64,000 nucleotides of DNA, taken from contig NZ_CP135439.1 of assembly GCF_032341995.1 (NCBI RefSeq), positions 372,001 to 436,000 of the forward strand, read 5' to 3'. The DNA comes from Domibacillus sp. DTU_2020_1001157_1_SI_ALB_TIR_016. Its GTDB lineage: Bacteria; Bacillota; Bacilli; Bacillales; Domibacillaceae. The notes under the pieces are model-generated. The model was not told the origin of the DNA, ran no database searches, and saw nothing but the letters and a program-made list of their open reading frames with translations. The translations under genes were made by a program, and so were the position numbers. This document shows, piece by piece, positions 21,614 through 30,745 of this stretch; position 1 is the first letter of the stretch; each line of letters begins with the position of its first letter.

Positions 21614-24339
21614 TCTAAAGTAAACAATTCCGCAAGCTCCTGATCGGTCATGCTGGCAATAAAAGCACCGCTTTGAATAATTTCGCTGCTGGCCGCCTGC
21701 TTTGATTCAATCATGGCGTCAATTTTTTCTTCAATGGTGCCGGTCGTGATAAATTTATGAACGTGGACAAACCGGCTTTGCCCAATTCGGTAAGCCCGGT
21801 CGGTTGCCTGGTTTTCAACGGCTGGATTCCACCAGCGGTCGTAATGAATCACATGATTGGCCGCTGTTAAATTCAATCCTGTGCCTCCAGCTTTTAAAGA
21901 AAGAAGAAAGAAAGGAAATTCTCCGTTTTGAAACTGCATCACAAGCTTATCCCGCTCCTGCTTTGGCGTAGCTCCGTTTAAGAATGGAACCTGAATGCCA
22001 AATGCCCCGGACAACTCCCGCTGAATCATTTTCCCCATTCCGATATACTGCGTGAAAATCAAGCAGGCTTCTCCTTGTTCATAAATATTACCGGCAAGCT
22101 CCATCAGCTTCTCCATTTTCGAAGCACGGTCCTGCACATCTTGCGGGTCGTCTTCTTTTAAGTAAAGAGCCGGATGGCTGCACAGCTGTTTTAATTGATT
22201 AAGCAGACGGAGAATCAGGCCCCGGCGTTCAAAAGCGGTCAGCTGGCCGATTTGATCCATTGTTTCACGGACAGCCTGCTCATATAAAACAGCCTGCTCT
22301 TTTGAAAGAGGGCAGTATTCTTTTTGCTCGACTTTGTCCGGCAGACCCAGTGCCGCTTCCGGATCTGTTTTCGTCCGCCGCAGCAGAAACGGCCGGATTT
22401 TTGCTTGTAAAGCAGCCACTCGCCCGGCATCATGTTCTTTTTCGATCGGTGCCATGTATGTTTTTTGAAACTGTGCCAGAGTGCCGAGCCAGCCCCGGTT
22501 TGTAAAGTCAAAAATCGTCCATAGCTCAGATAAGCGGTTTTCCATCGGTGTGCCGGTCAGGGCAATGGCATGGCGGCTTTTCAGCTTCCGAACAGCACGT
22601 GACTGTTTTGTGCCGGCATTTTTAATGTTTTGCGCTTCATCCAGTGCCACTGTATTCCATTCTATTTTTTCGAGTGTGTCAAAATCAGAGTGAACAAGTC
22701 CATACGTGGTCAGGACAACGTCCGCGTTTGCGATGCTTTCTAAAAATGCTTCACCGCGCGGCCGGTCTTTTCCATAGTAAAGCATCACCGATAAATCGGG
22801 TGAGAAGGCGGCAAGCTCACGCTGCCAGTTGCCAAGAACAGATGTCGGGCAAATAATCAGGGCAGGTGTTTCCGGGCGTTCTCTTTTTTCCACATGCAGC
22901 AAATAGGAAATAAGCTGGACAGTTTTCCCGAGTCCCATATCATCTGCAAGACAGGCGCCAAAACCACATTCCCTCAGGAAAAGCAGCCAGCTCATACCAG
23001 CCAGCTGATACGGGCGTAATTCTCCGTGCAGCTTCTTCGGCGGCGAAAGAAGAGGGATATCTGCACCGCTTTTAAGCCGGTCTACCATCGCTTGAAGCGA
23101 GCGGTTAAGGCGAATGTGCACACGCGCTGCATCATCCGGGTCCGCAAATTCCTGATTCAGCACATCCACCACAGTTAAGCCTTCCTGTTTGGCGCGCTCC
23201 ATCAGTGTTTTAATTTTTCGGATCACATCGGGGTCCAGATGAACCCAGCGGCCGTTCGCCTTCACAAGGCGCGAGCCGGCTTCAGCGAGCGCTAAAAATT
23301 CTTCTTCTGTCATTTCTGCGCCGCCAAGCGCCACTTTAAAATCAAAATCCAAAATAGCGTTCATGCCGACAAAGGACTGCTTATTGCTATCACGCACGTC
23401 TGCGGCAACGGAAACAGCCGCCGAGCGCACAGATTCCCACCAGGGAGGCAGCAGCACCGGTATACCGAGGGCGGTGAGTTTTTCACCACGGTCAGTTAAA
23501 AAGGTGATCGCTTCTTCCTCGGATAAGAAACGTTTTAATTCGCCCTCATCATCAAGCTCCGGAAACAGACGAAGCCAGCGTCCAAGCTCTTCCTGCGCCG
23601 CTTCCAAAAACGGTTCTGCTGATTTCGGCAATTTTTTGTCCAGCTCATACACTTTTTCAGATGGCTTCCTGCGCAGTAAGATCGCCTCAAGCGTCCAGCT
23701 TCCGTCATCGGACTGCGGCTCGGATAATCGCAGTCCCGGTTCGAAGGCAGCCGGCTCTCCGTCGGCTAAGTACTCCTTAAGCCGTTCCGCGTCAAAATAA
23801 CGGTTTAGTTCATCCATCGTCAGTCGGGTGCCGACCGCATCGGTTACCGATGTGATATTAGGATGTGCCTCCGAGGCAAGAGCGGGGAAAATCCGCTCTA
23901 CAAACGACTGGCGGCTTTCGCCATAAATAGGCTCCCGCCAAAACGATTCGGCAAATTCATCGTATACTTCTTCCGGCACAGTCCATTGCACGCCATCTTC
24001 CTGAAAAGAAGGCATTACGTCAAAAACGGCTTCATAAAGAACGGGGGCGCATGCGAGGCTGAAATGGCCTGCTTCATCCCACTCAAAGCGGGCAAACCGG
24101 TTGAAATGCTCCGCTTTAAAAAGAGATGCCCATTCAAACGGCGTCAGCTGGACAGCCGGCTCTCCGTCTTGTTTAGCAATGGTCAGTTTTGTTCCATAAA
24201 AGCTTTCCGCGTGTCCGCCGAACAGGAGACGCGTCCAAGAATCAAAAGGCAATGGCGCACCGTTCGCATCCATTGCCCGCAAATAAAAAAAGCCTTGTTC
24301 AAATTGTGTAACAAGATGAACCGTTTTAAGATTAATCAT
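21592..24339 (-). CDS. ywqA: SNF2-family DEAD/DEAH helicase (YwqA-like)
   Basis: ATP-dependent nucleic-acid translocase of the Rad54/SNF2 type, 915 residues. The N-terminal half (about 1-440) is the bacterial SNF2-associated region (DUF3670-like). Motif I DDMGLGKTVQ is at about 461-470, motif II DEAQ at about 566 (DEAQNIKN), motif III GTPMENRLSE follows, and motifs V-VI are GTGLNLTAANHVIHYDRWWNPAVENQ and DRAYRIGQ. The ATG at 24339 overlaps the end of the upstream gene (GATGATTAA), so translation is coupled. The longer frame to 24399 lies inside that gene. Its biological role is unproven, with DNA repair or remodelling suggested. Confidence 0.92.
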   Translation of the reverse strand: MINLKTVHLVTQFEQGFFYLRAMDANGAPLPFDSWTRLLFGGHAESFYGTKLTIAKQDGEPAVQLTPFEWASLFKAEHFNRFARFEWDEAGHFSLACAPVLYEAVFDVMPSFQEDGVQWTVPEEVYDEFAESFWREPIYGESRQSFVERIFPALASEAHPNITSVTDAVGTRLTMDELNRYFDAERLKEYLADGEPAAFEPGLRLSEPQSDDGSWTLEAILLRRKPSEKVYELDKKLPKSAEPFLEAAQEELGRWLRLFPELDDEGELKRFLSEEEAITFLTDRGEKLTALGIPVLLPPWWESVRSAAVSVAADVRDSNKQSFVGMNAILDFDFKVALGGAEMTEEEFLALAEAGSRLVKANGRWVHLDPDVIRKIKTLMERAKQEGLTVVDVLNQEFADPDDAARVHIRLNRSLQAMVDRLKSGADIPLLSPPKKLHGELRPYQLAGMSWLLFLRECGFGACLADDMGLGKTVQLISYLLHVEKRERPETPALIICPTSVLGNWQRELAAFSPDLSVMLYYGKDRPRGEAFLESIANADVVLTTYGLVHSDFDTLEKIEWNTVALDEAQNIKNAGTKQSRAVRKLKSRHAIALTGTPMENRLSELWTIFDFTNRGWLGTLAQFQKTYMAPIEKEHDAGRVAALQAKIRPFLLRRTKTDPEAALGLPDKVEQKEYCPLSKEQAVLYEQAVRETMDQIGQLTAFERRGLILRLLNQLKQLCSHPALYLKEDDPQDVQDRASKMEKLMELAGNIYEQGEACLIFTQYIGMGKMIQRELSGAFGIQVPFLNGATPKQERDKLVMQFQNGEFPFFLLSLKAGGTGLNLTAANHVIHYDRWWNPAVENQATDRAYRIGQSRFVHVHKFITTGTIEEKIDAMIESKQAASSEIIQSGAFIASMTDQELAELFTLDKNPALR

Positions 24340-25633
24340 CCAACAGCCCGCCTTTTCTGCATTCTTCCTGAAACGCCCGCAGCCGCTTTGTTTCACCAAG
24401 GATCCATTCCAGCCAGCGGTCGAATTCGTCCGTTTGTTTGAGTTTTTTATAAATCGTGCGCATCCGTTTCATAAACCGGACGGCTTTTTTATAAGAAGAC
24501 CGGTTTTTTTCAGCAATAAAACCTCTAATTCCATGATGAAGAAGAGGAAGTGCCAGCTCGGGAGCTTCTTTTACGACACTTTTTAAGCCGGCCCGGTCAA
24601 GGTCTGTAATATCGGCATCAATGAGCAGCTGTAAGTCCACCCATTCGGCATAGTCGCCGCGGCCAATTAAAAAGTAGCTGAGCGACACATAGCTAAACGG
24701 CAGCAGGGAGGTGTACAGCTCCTTTACTAAAAGAGGAGCAAGCTCAGACGCTTCATCCTCCTCGACAAGGCGGATCAGCTGCCGGACCAACAAGCGCCGG
24801 CTGTATTCATTTTCAATCGTAAGCAGGCCGTCCCGCGCAAGGGAAGCGGCGCCTCGAAGAACGGCTATAAAACGGCTGGATCTTTTTGACGCCTGCAGCC
24901 AGTGCAGAAAATATGGAAAAATATCCGCCGGCGCAGAAGCCGATTGGGTGATAAACTGCTCCATGTCATTAAGCAGATACAGCTGATGCAAATAAGCGGC
25001 ATGCTGTACCGTACTGCTGCCGGGTGCCGGGGCGATCCGCTCAAGCTCTGCTGTCCGCCACTCGGTTCTGGTAAAAAGGGATTCCCATAATAAGCGGTAA
25101 ATATCAAGCCGTGCTGCCGGAAACTGCTCAAAAGGAAAACCGAGCAGGCGCCCTGCATCGTTGCGCAGCTGTTCAATATAAGATTCAAAAGCAAACGGCA
25201 GGGCACTGCCGGTCATTTTTGCAGCGTCATAGGCTTCATCGACAAAATAAAACAGCACGTCATAAGCAGCCCGTTCTGCCACTTCCGGTGCGAGGGACGC
25301 TTCGTCCAGCTGGTCCGCCAGCGCCGAGAAGGAATAAAACGCCGCAAACAAACGAAAAAGAACAGCCCATTCCCGATCTGAGGGTGTTTTTTTGAGAAGC
25401 GCCTGGTAAAGCTCCTTTGCCGCATACTCTGTCTGGTACGGCTCGGCCTTTATTGTTTGGGCTGAAAGACGGGTCCGAAAAGCAGACAGCACAAATTCCT
25501 TCCATTCGCCGGCAGAGGTTCCGCTTGAAGGAGCCGGCTTTAAATCGGAAGCCCGCATTACACCCGGAATAGAAAGCAAATCTGCCCGCTTTGGAGAAGA
25601 TGAATCAGTAAACAGCGATTTCGCCTTCGTCAA
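24332..25633 (-). CDS. ywqB: YwqB-like helicase partner lacking the SWIM zinc finger
   Basis: 433 residues, mostly alpha-helical (TPR-like rhythm), transcribed with the SNF2 gene. In Bacillus this position is held by YwqB, which carries an N-terminal SWIM zinc finger (CxC...CxH). Here no such motif is present: the protein starts TKAKSLFTDSSSPKRADLL and its only cysteine is near the C-terminus (EECRKGG). The frame is open to an ATG at 25672, but the -10 TGC-TATAAT overlaps that codon; AAAGGGTG then points to the TTG at 25633. I found no zinc-finger remnant upstream. Confidence 0.7.
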   Translation of the reverse strand: MTKAKSLFTDSSSPKRADLLSIPGVMRASDLKPAPSSGTSAGEWKEFVLSAFRTRLSAQTIKAEPYQTEYAAKELYQALLKKTPSDREWAVLFRLFAAFYSFSALADQLDEASLAPEVAERAAYDVLFYFVDEAYDAAKMTGSALPFAFESYIEQLRNDAGRLLGFPFEQFPAARLDIYRLLWESLFTRTEWRTAELERIAPAPGSSTVQHAAYLHQLYLLNDMEQFITQSASAPADIFPYFLHWLQASKRSSRFIAVLRGAASLARDGLLTIENEYSRRLLVRQLIRLVEEDEASELAPLLVKELYTSLLPFSYVSLSYFLIGRGDYAEWVDLQLLIDADITDLDRAGLKSVVKEAPELALPLLHHGIRGFIAEKNRSSYKKAVRFMKRMRTIYKKLKQTDEFDRWLEWILGETKRLRAFQEECRKGGLLDD

Positions 25634-25670
25634 AATAGATGGCACCCTTTCGATTCTGTAAGATTCCTTC

Positions 25671-25701
25671 ATTATAGCACGAAACCGTCCTGGTTAGGCA
25701 A
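25671..25701 (-). promoter_or_regulatory. Extended -10 promoter of the ywqB-ywqA operon
   Basis: On the minus strand: TTGCCT (25701-25696), a 19-bp spacer, TGC-TATAAT (hexamer 25676-25671). Start of transcription just inside the long frame supports the TTG start at 25633. Confidence 0.6.
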
Positions 25702-25881
25702 GGATAAGGAACATAAGTTCTAGTGTTTCTTCAATGTAACAACTGTTACAGATAAATTACATTTTTAGGGTAAAACTAACAAAATAGCGATTTGTCACGA
25801 AATATTAAAAAAAGAGATGTTTTTAGATTATATTTTCTGTGCTAGACTTAGGTGGTAAATTTTAAGAAAGGAGGCAGAAAG

Positions 25882-27273
25882 GTGAAGAAACGGTTTTTCT
25901 TTGTCGTATTAGCGTTTATTTTGACGGTTCCTTTGTTTAATTTTGGACAGAATGCCAGCGCATCAGGCTTCGTGGATGTTCCATACCGGGCGTCAAAAGA
26001 AGTCAATTATCTGGCGGAAGGGGGAATTGCCAACGGGTCGTCTGCAACAACTTTTGATTCAGAAAAAACGGTCACGCGAGCCGAAGCAGCCGCTTTTATC
26101 GGGCGGGCACTTCAGCTTAATGGCACACAACGTGAAACAAAATTTGTTGATGTCGGTTCAGGCAATTTCGCGTCAGGTTACATTCAGTCAGCTGTAGAAA
26201 AAGGCATCCTGTCCGGTTATGACGGGGGACGGTTTTTACCATATAAACAAGTAACACGCGGTGAAATGGCGGTTATGCTTTCGAAAGCATTTGGTTATTC
26301 ATTCGGCGGTACTTTATCCGGTGCGGCAAAAGCCTTGATGTCCCGTGGTATTGCAGATGGAATGGCAGACGGTTCGTTTGGTGCATCTTATCAAATTAAA
26401 CGGGTGGACTTTGCAGTATTTCTTGCACGGGCCATTGCTCCAACTTTCCGTACTGTTCAAACAGACGAATTTAAAAGAACGATGTGGACAAACACAGGCG
26501 ATCTTAATGTTCGTTCAGGCCCATCAACAGCATACGCACCAGTCGGAAAACTGGCGAAAGATGCACGTGTATCAGCAGCTCATTCAGTCGGAAGCTGGAC
26601 GTACATCCGCTCCGGCACCATTGTTGGTTTTGTAAACTCTTATTATCTGCGCAGCACAGAAACAACAAGTGCTACGACAGCCGACCCGCGTCTGGCTGAA
26701 CAAACGATTATCTTGGATCCAGGCCACGGCGGCAGTGATCCAGGTGCGATTGGCTTTGGTCTTCAGGAAAAAGATGTAGTGCTTACAACAGGCTTGAAAG
26801 TAAACAACCTGCTTAAAGACACACCATTTAATGTGAAAATGACGCGTTCGACAGATACATTTATTACACTGGCGAACCGTGCCGCATTTGCAAGCAAAAA
26901 TAACGGCGACATTTTCCTTAGCATTCATGCCAATGCTGCTTCTGCCAGCGCATCTGGTACAGAAACATTTTACTCGGCTGCATCAAACAGCGAGAACGCA
27001 GCGGACAGCAAGCTGCTTGCAACAAAAGTCCAAAGCCGTATGATCGCTGCGTGGAATTTAAACAACCGCGGCGTGAAAACAGCTGACTATTATGTATTAA
27101 AAAACAACACAGTGCCGGCTGCATTGCTTGAGCTTGGTTTTATTACAAACAAAACCGACAACGACAAACTGAAGTCAGATTACTGGCTGAACGTGATGTC
27201 TAAAGCAATTTATAACGGTATTTTGGACTATTACAAAGCAAAAGGTTACAATGTAACGTCGCTTTATAAGTAA
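25882..27273 (+). CDS. SLH-anchored N-acetylmuramoyl-L-alanine amidase
   Basis: Cell-wall hydrolase, 463 residues from the GTG at 25882 (AAAGGAGG 7 nt before). Signal peptide about 1-28 (FFFVVLAFILTVPLFNFGQNASA). Three SLH repeats fill about 30-190 (GGIANGSSATTFDSEKTVTR; GILSGYDGGRFLPYKQVTRG; a weaker third). An SH3b domain (GDLNVRSGPSTAYAPVGKL) is at about 205-265, and Amidase_3 at about 285-460. Zinc and catalytic residues are in ILDPGHGGSDPGA, GLQEKDV, SIHANA and ALLELGFITN. It should sit on the pyruvylated wall polymer and cut stem peptides from glycan. First of four SLH enzymes in a row. Confidence 0.93.
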   Translation: MKKRFFFVVLAFILTVPLFNFGQNASASGFVDVPYRASKEVNYLAEGGIANGSSATTFDSEKTVTRAEAAAFIGRALQLNGTQRETKFVDVGSGNFASGYIQSAVEKGILSGYDGGRFLPYKQVTRGEMAVMLSKAFGYSFGGTLSGAAKALMSRGIADGMADGSFGASYQIKRVDFAVFLARAIAPTFRTVQTDEFKRTMWTNTGDLNVRSGPSTAYAPVGKLAKDARVSAAHSVGSWTYIRSGTIVGFVNSYYLRSTETTSATTADPRLAEQTIILDPGHGGSDPGAIGFGLQEKDVVLTTGLKVNNLLKDTPFNVKMTRSTDTFITLANRAAFASKNNGDIFLSIHANAASASASGTETFYSAASNSENAADSKLLATKVQSRMIAAWNLNNRGVKTADYYVLKNNTVPAALLELGFITNKTDNDKLKSDYWLNVMSKAIYNGILDYYKAKGYNVTSLYK

Positions 27274-27323
27274 TAAAATAGGCCAATATATAAATAGAAT
27301 ATTGGATACACGCCGTGTACAAT

Positions 27324-27358
27324 AAAGAGGGGATCCCAAACAGGGCCTCTCTTTTTAT
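27324..27358 (+). terminator. Probable terminator after the SLH amidase
   Basis: AAAGAGG and CCTCTCTTT with GGG/CCC extensions, then T5. The stem ends about 25 bp before the next start codon. A second AT-rich hairpin, CCAATAT/AATATTGG, lies at 27283-27305. Confidence 0.6.
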
Positions 27359-27386
27359 TTTAGTTTTGAAGAAAGAGGTGACCAGC

Positions 27387-29309
27387 ATGAAGGCTATAAA
27401 ACTACCTGCTCTGGTTTTTGCAGCATTCTTTTTATTTTTTCACACACCATCCGCACCGAAAGCGGCGGTCCAGGACGGCAGGCAGGCCGTTATTATGTTT
27501 AAAAGCCAGGTAGACAAAGAGCTTTTGGAACAATTCTCCGAATCGGTTGACTACATATTTCAAGAAATCCCGGCCGCGTCCATTACCATAAGCGAGGCGC
27601 AGAGAAAAGCACTCCAAATGTCACCGGAGGTTGAATCGGTTTCTTATGATATGCCGGTTCAGTCGTCTGCACAAACGATTTCGTACGGTTACGAAAAAGT
27701 AGGCGTGAAAAATATGGTACCCTCTACACTAAAAGGAGCCGGTGTAAAAATTGGCGTACTGGATTCAGGCATTGATACACGGCATCCGGATTTGCAGAAA
27801 AGAGTGGTCGGCGGTACATGTACGATGACGATCGTTGATCCCGCCGGATGTCCGGATTCTTACAATGACAATGCCGGGCACGGCACACATGTAGCGGGAA
27901 TTATTGCAGCTAATAACAACACATTCGGCACAATCGGGGTGGCCCCGGCGGCGAGCTTGTATGCCATTAAAGTGCTCGATGAATACGGCGAAGGATCAAC
28001 AAGCACATTGATCGCCGGAGTAGAATGGGCGATTAAGCAGAAGCTGAATATTTTAAATATCAGCATTACCTCGCCTATTTATGAACCGGCGATGGAAGAA
28101 GTGATGCAAAAAGCATATGATGCGGGCATTTTACTTGTAGGGGCAGCCGGAAATACCGGGCCGCCCGTTTCAGGAAATGATTCATCGGTTGAATATCCAG
28201 CGAAGTTTGACAGTGTCATTGCGGTATCATCGATTGATGAGTATGACAAAATAGACAGCCAGTCTTCACTTGGAAAAGAAATTGAACTAACTGCACCGGG
28301 CGTGAAAATTTACAGTACGTATCCGGATTCCGATTACACAACATCAAGCGGTACCTCTATGGCAGCTCCGTACGTATCCGGCATGGCTGCTCTATACAAA
28401 GAAAAGTATCCTGAAATGACAAACAAACAGCTTCGCGCCCTGCTGCAGAAAAACGCGAAGGATTTAGGAGCAGCGGGCCGTGACCGTTATTTCGGCTTCG
28501 GTCTTGTACAAGTAGATAAAAATTTAATCAATCACGGGATTGAACTTCCTTACACGACGGACAGTAAAGGGAAACTGACTGTTGATACAAGCGACCTTGC
28601 TGCACGTTTCGGTACGTACAACGTATACCGTGGTGATCAGCTGGTCGGCAAAAACAAAACGGCAGCAGAGTGGACAGACTACGCTTCAGCAGGCACAGTC
28701 AGCTACTATTTCCATCCGGTTGTAAACGGAGTGGAAGATGAAACATCGTTTACAACATTAAAAGTAACGATTGCGTCTCCACAAATTAAAGATTTGCTTT
28801 CTTCTAAATGGTATGACCGTTACGTAACGTACTTGAACCACGAAGGAATTATGACAGGCTTTACGGACGGCACTATTAAGCCGGAATCCAGTATTACACG
28901 CGGAGAAGCAGCGATTTTAATCGGGAAATCACTCGGTTTAAACGGCACCCAGCGTGCGACATCGTTTAAAGATGTAACGGCAAATGTCAGCTCATCCGGC
29001 TACATTCAAAGCTTAGCAGACGCGGGCATTACAACGGGCTTTGGAGATGGATCTTTCCGTCCAGGCCAGCTGGTCACACGGGCTGAAATGGCCATCTTCA
29101 TTTCAAAAGCCTATCAGATCAACCCGGCTTCGACGAGTACATTAAAAGATATTACGGCAAGCATTACCGGCTACCAATATATTAACGGGGTAGCGGCAGC
29201 AGGCATTGCCGGCGGTTATGAAGACGGTACATTCCGTCCGCATACCCATATGAACCGTGCGCAGTTTGCGACATTTTTAGCACGTGCCATCAACAGCGAA
29301 TTGCGATAA
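27387..29309 (+). CDS. SLH-anchored subtilisin-like serine protease (S8)
   Basis: 640 residues from the ATG at 27387 behind GAGGTGACCAGC. Signal peptide about 1-27, then an I9-type propeptide (QAVIMFKSQVDKELLEQFSESVDYIFQEIP) to about residue 90. The S8 catalytic triad is Asp at about 126 (GVLDSGIDTRHPDL), His at about 167 (GHGTHVAGI) and Ser at about 323 (GTSMAAPYVSGMAALYKEKYP). A small beta domain follows, then three C-terminal SLH repeats (about 470-640) containing ITRGEAAILIGKSLGLNGTQ, VTRAEMAIFISKAYQ and MNRAQFATFLARAI. Probably processes surface or S-layer proteins, or scavenges peptides. Confidence 0.93.
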   Translation: MKAIKLPALVFAAFFLFFHTPSAPKAAVQDGRQAVIMFKSQVDKELLEQFSESVDYIFQEIPAASITISEAQRKALQMSPEVESVSYDMPVQSSAQTISYGYEKVGVKNMVPSTLKGAGVKIGVLDSGIDTRHPDLQKRVVGGTCTMTIVDPAGCPDSYNDNAGHGTHVAGIIAANNNTFGTIGVAPAASLYAIKVLDEYGEGSTSTLIAGVEWAIKQKLNILNISITSPIYEPAMEEVMQKAYDAGILLVGAAGNTGPPVSGNDSSVEYPAKFDSVIAVSSIDEYDKIDSQSSLGKEIELTAPGVKIYSTYPDSDYTTSSGTSMAAPYVSGMAALYKEKYPEMTNKQLRALLQKNAKDLGAAGRDRYFGFGLVQVDKNLINHGIELPYTTDSKGKLTVDTSDLAARFGTYNVYRGDQLVGKNKTAAEWTDYASAGTVSYYFHPVVNGVEDETSFTTLKVTIASPQIKDLLSSKWYDRYVTYLNHEGIMTGFTDGTIKPESSITRGEAAILIGKSLGLNGTQRATSFKDVTANVSSSGYIQSLADAGITTGFGDGSFRPGQLVTRAEMAIFISKAYQINPASTSTLKDITASITGYQYINGVAAAGIAGGYEDGTFRPHTHMNRAQFATFLARAINSELR

Positions 29310-29615
29310 ACGAAACAGCATCTGTCAGTTAATGACGGATGCTGTTTTTTATTTTGCTGAATTTTCAGTTTTATTTCAGAAACATGTCAATGTTACACGA
29401 TCATAAAAGAAACAAAATAAATACAGGATAAATAATGTCTATTCTCCTATTTTTTGATCAAAAAGCAATAAAAACCCCGTACTAGCAATGTCATGAAATG
29501 ATATTTGAATGTAATAGAAACGTAACCTATTTTTGGGTTTAAATTTGCTACAATATTTTCAATGAGAAAAAACACGAGAGAGAAATGATAGAAAGAGAAA
29601 AACTGGAGGTTTGAA
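29310..29615 (+). promoter_or_regulatory. Gap holding a terminator and an extended -10 promoter
   Basis: A terminator for the protease lies at 29313-29350 (ACAGCATCTGTCA / TGACGGATGCTGTTTTTT). The extended -10 TGC-TACAAT at 29546-29554 precedes the NlpC/P60 gene; there is no good -35. The middle 190 bp are AT-rich with no gene. Confidence 0.6.
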
Positions 29616-30638
29616 GTGAACAGGTATAAAAAAGCAATAACGGCTTTACTTGCCGCGGTCATGCTTTTGACTCTTTCACCGCTGACATCGTTTAAAACGG
29701 AAGCGGCGTCTGTTGGAGAATCAATCGTGGCTTATGGTAAAAAGTTTATGGGTGTCCCTTACGTCTTTGGAGGAACAACGCCAAGTGGGTTTGATTGTTC
29801 CGGCTTTACTCAATATATTTATCGTAACGCAGCAAATATTTCACTGCCAAGAACGGCAGAACAGCAATACAACGTTGGCACAGCAGTTTCAAAAAGCGAT
29901 TTACAAGTAGGCGATCTTGTATTCTTCAAAAATACATATAAAGCAGGGATTTCGCACGTAGGTGTGTATGCCGGCGGCAATATGGTATTGAATGCAACAT
30001 CAAGTCAAGGCATTGCGCTTGTTTCTCTTAGCAACACATATTGGGGACCAAGATATGCAGGTGCGAAACGTGTGATAAAAGCAGCGGCTGCACCAGTTAC
30101 TCCATCATGGTTTACAGATGTACCGACAACAGATACAACATATACAGCGATCAAAACGCTGACAGATAAAGAAGTCATCAACGGCTTTGAAGATTACACA
30201 TTCCGCCCGGACGCTAAAGTAACACGCGGACAGGCAGCGGCGATTATGAACCGCGTACTTGGCTTGAAGCCAGTTGTCATGAGCCACTTTACAGATGTGC
30301 CGAAAACCTATCGTTTCGCTTATGATATTGCCGCGATTCGTGAAGCAGGCATCATCACTGGATTCGACGATAAAACGTTCCGTCCAGAAGCGGAGATGAC
30401 AAGAAACGAAATGGCCGCTATTATCCAGCGCGCATTCGACTTGCAAATGTCACAAACGGCAGCTGCAAGTGTTAGATATTCAGATATTCGTGCAGATCAC
30501 TGGGCGTACGAAGGCATTGTAACAATGGCTTCAATCGATAAAACGGGCCTTTTCGAAGGCGATAAGTTCTACGGAACACATCTTGCAACACGCGAAGCGT
30601 TTACGGTTGCAATCTATAATGCAACAAACGCTCAATAA
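29616..30638 (+). CDS. NlpC/P60 endopeptidase with C-terminal SLH repeats
   Basis: 340 residues from a GTG behind GGAGGTTTGAA. Signal peptide about 1-31 (ALLAAVMLLTLSPLTSFKTEAA). The NlpC/P60 domain (about 33-150) has the catalytic cysteine C61 in PSGFDCSGFTQYIY and the histidine at about 114 in GISHVGVYAGGNMVLNAT. Three SLH repeats follow (about 158-335): EVINGFEDYTFRPDAKVTRGQ, GIITGFDDKTFRPEAEMTRNE, and a divergent third. Such enzymes cut gamma-D-Glu to diamino acid bonds in peptidoglycan. Wall binding through SLH and the SCWP is inferred. Confidence 0.92.
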   Translation: MNRYKKAITALLAAVMLLTLSPLTSFKTEAASVGESIVAYGKKFMGVPYVFGGTTPSGFDCSGFTQYIYRNAANISLPRTAEQQYNVGTAVSKSDLQVGDLVFFKNTYKAGISHVGVYAGGNMVLNATSSQGIALVSLSNTYWGPRYAGAKRVIKAAAAPVTPSWFTDVPTTDTTYTAIKTLTDKEVINGFEDYTFRPDAKVTRGQAAAIMNRVLGLKPVVMSHFTDVPKTYRFAYDIAAIREAGIITGFDDKTFRPEAEMTRNEMAAIIQRAFDLQMSQTAAASVRYSDIRADHWAYEGIVTMASIDKTGLFEGDKFYGTHLATREAFTVAIYNATNAQ

Positions 30639-30648
30639 GAAAGTAAAT

Positions 30649-30684
30649 CAACAGCCCCGGACCCTTACGCCGGGGCTGTTTTCT
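30649..30684 (+). terminator. Terminator of the NlpC/P60 gene
   Basis: AACAGCCCCGG and CCGGGGCTGTTTT form an 11-bp stem directly after the gene. Confidence 0.9.
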
Positions 30685-30745
30685 ATATATAGAGAAAGAT
30701 AGGCAATAAAAGGCCACCAACTATTGAAGGGAGTTTCAATCTAGG

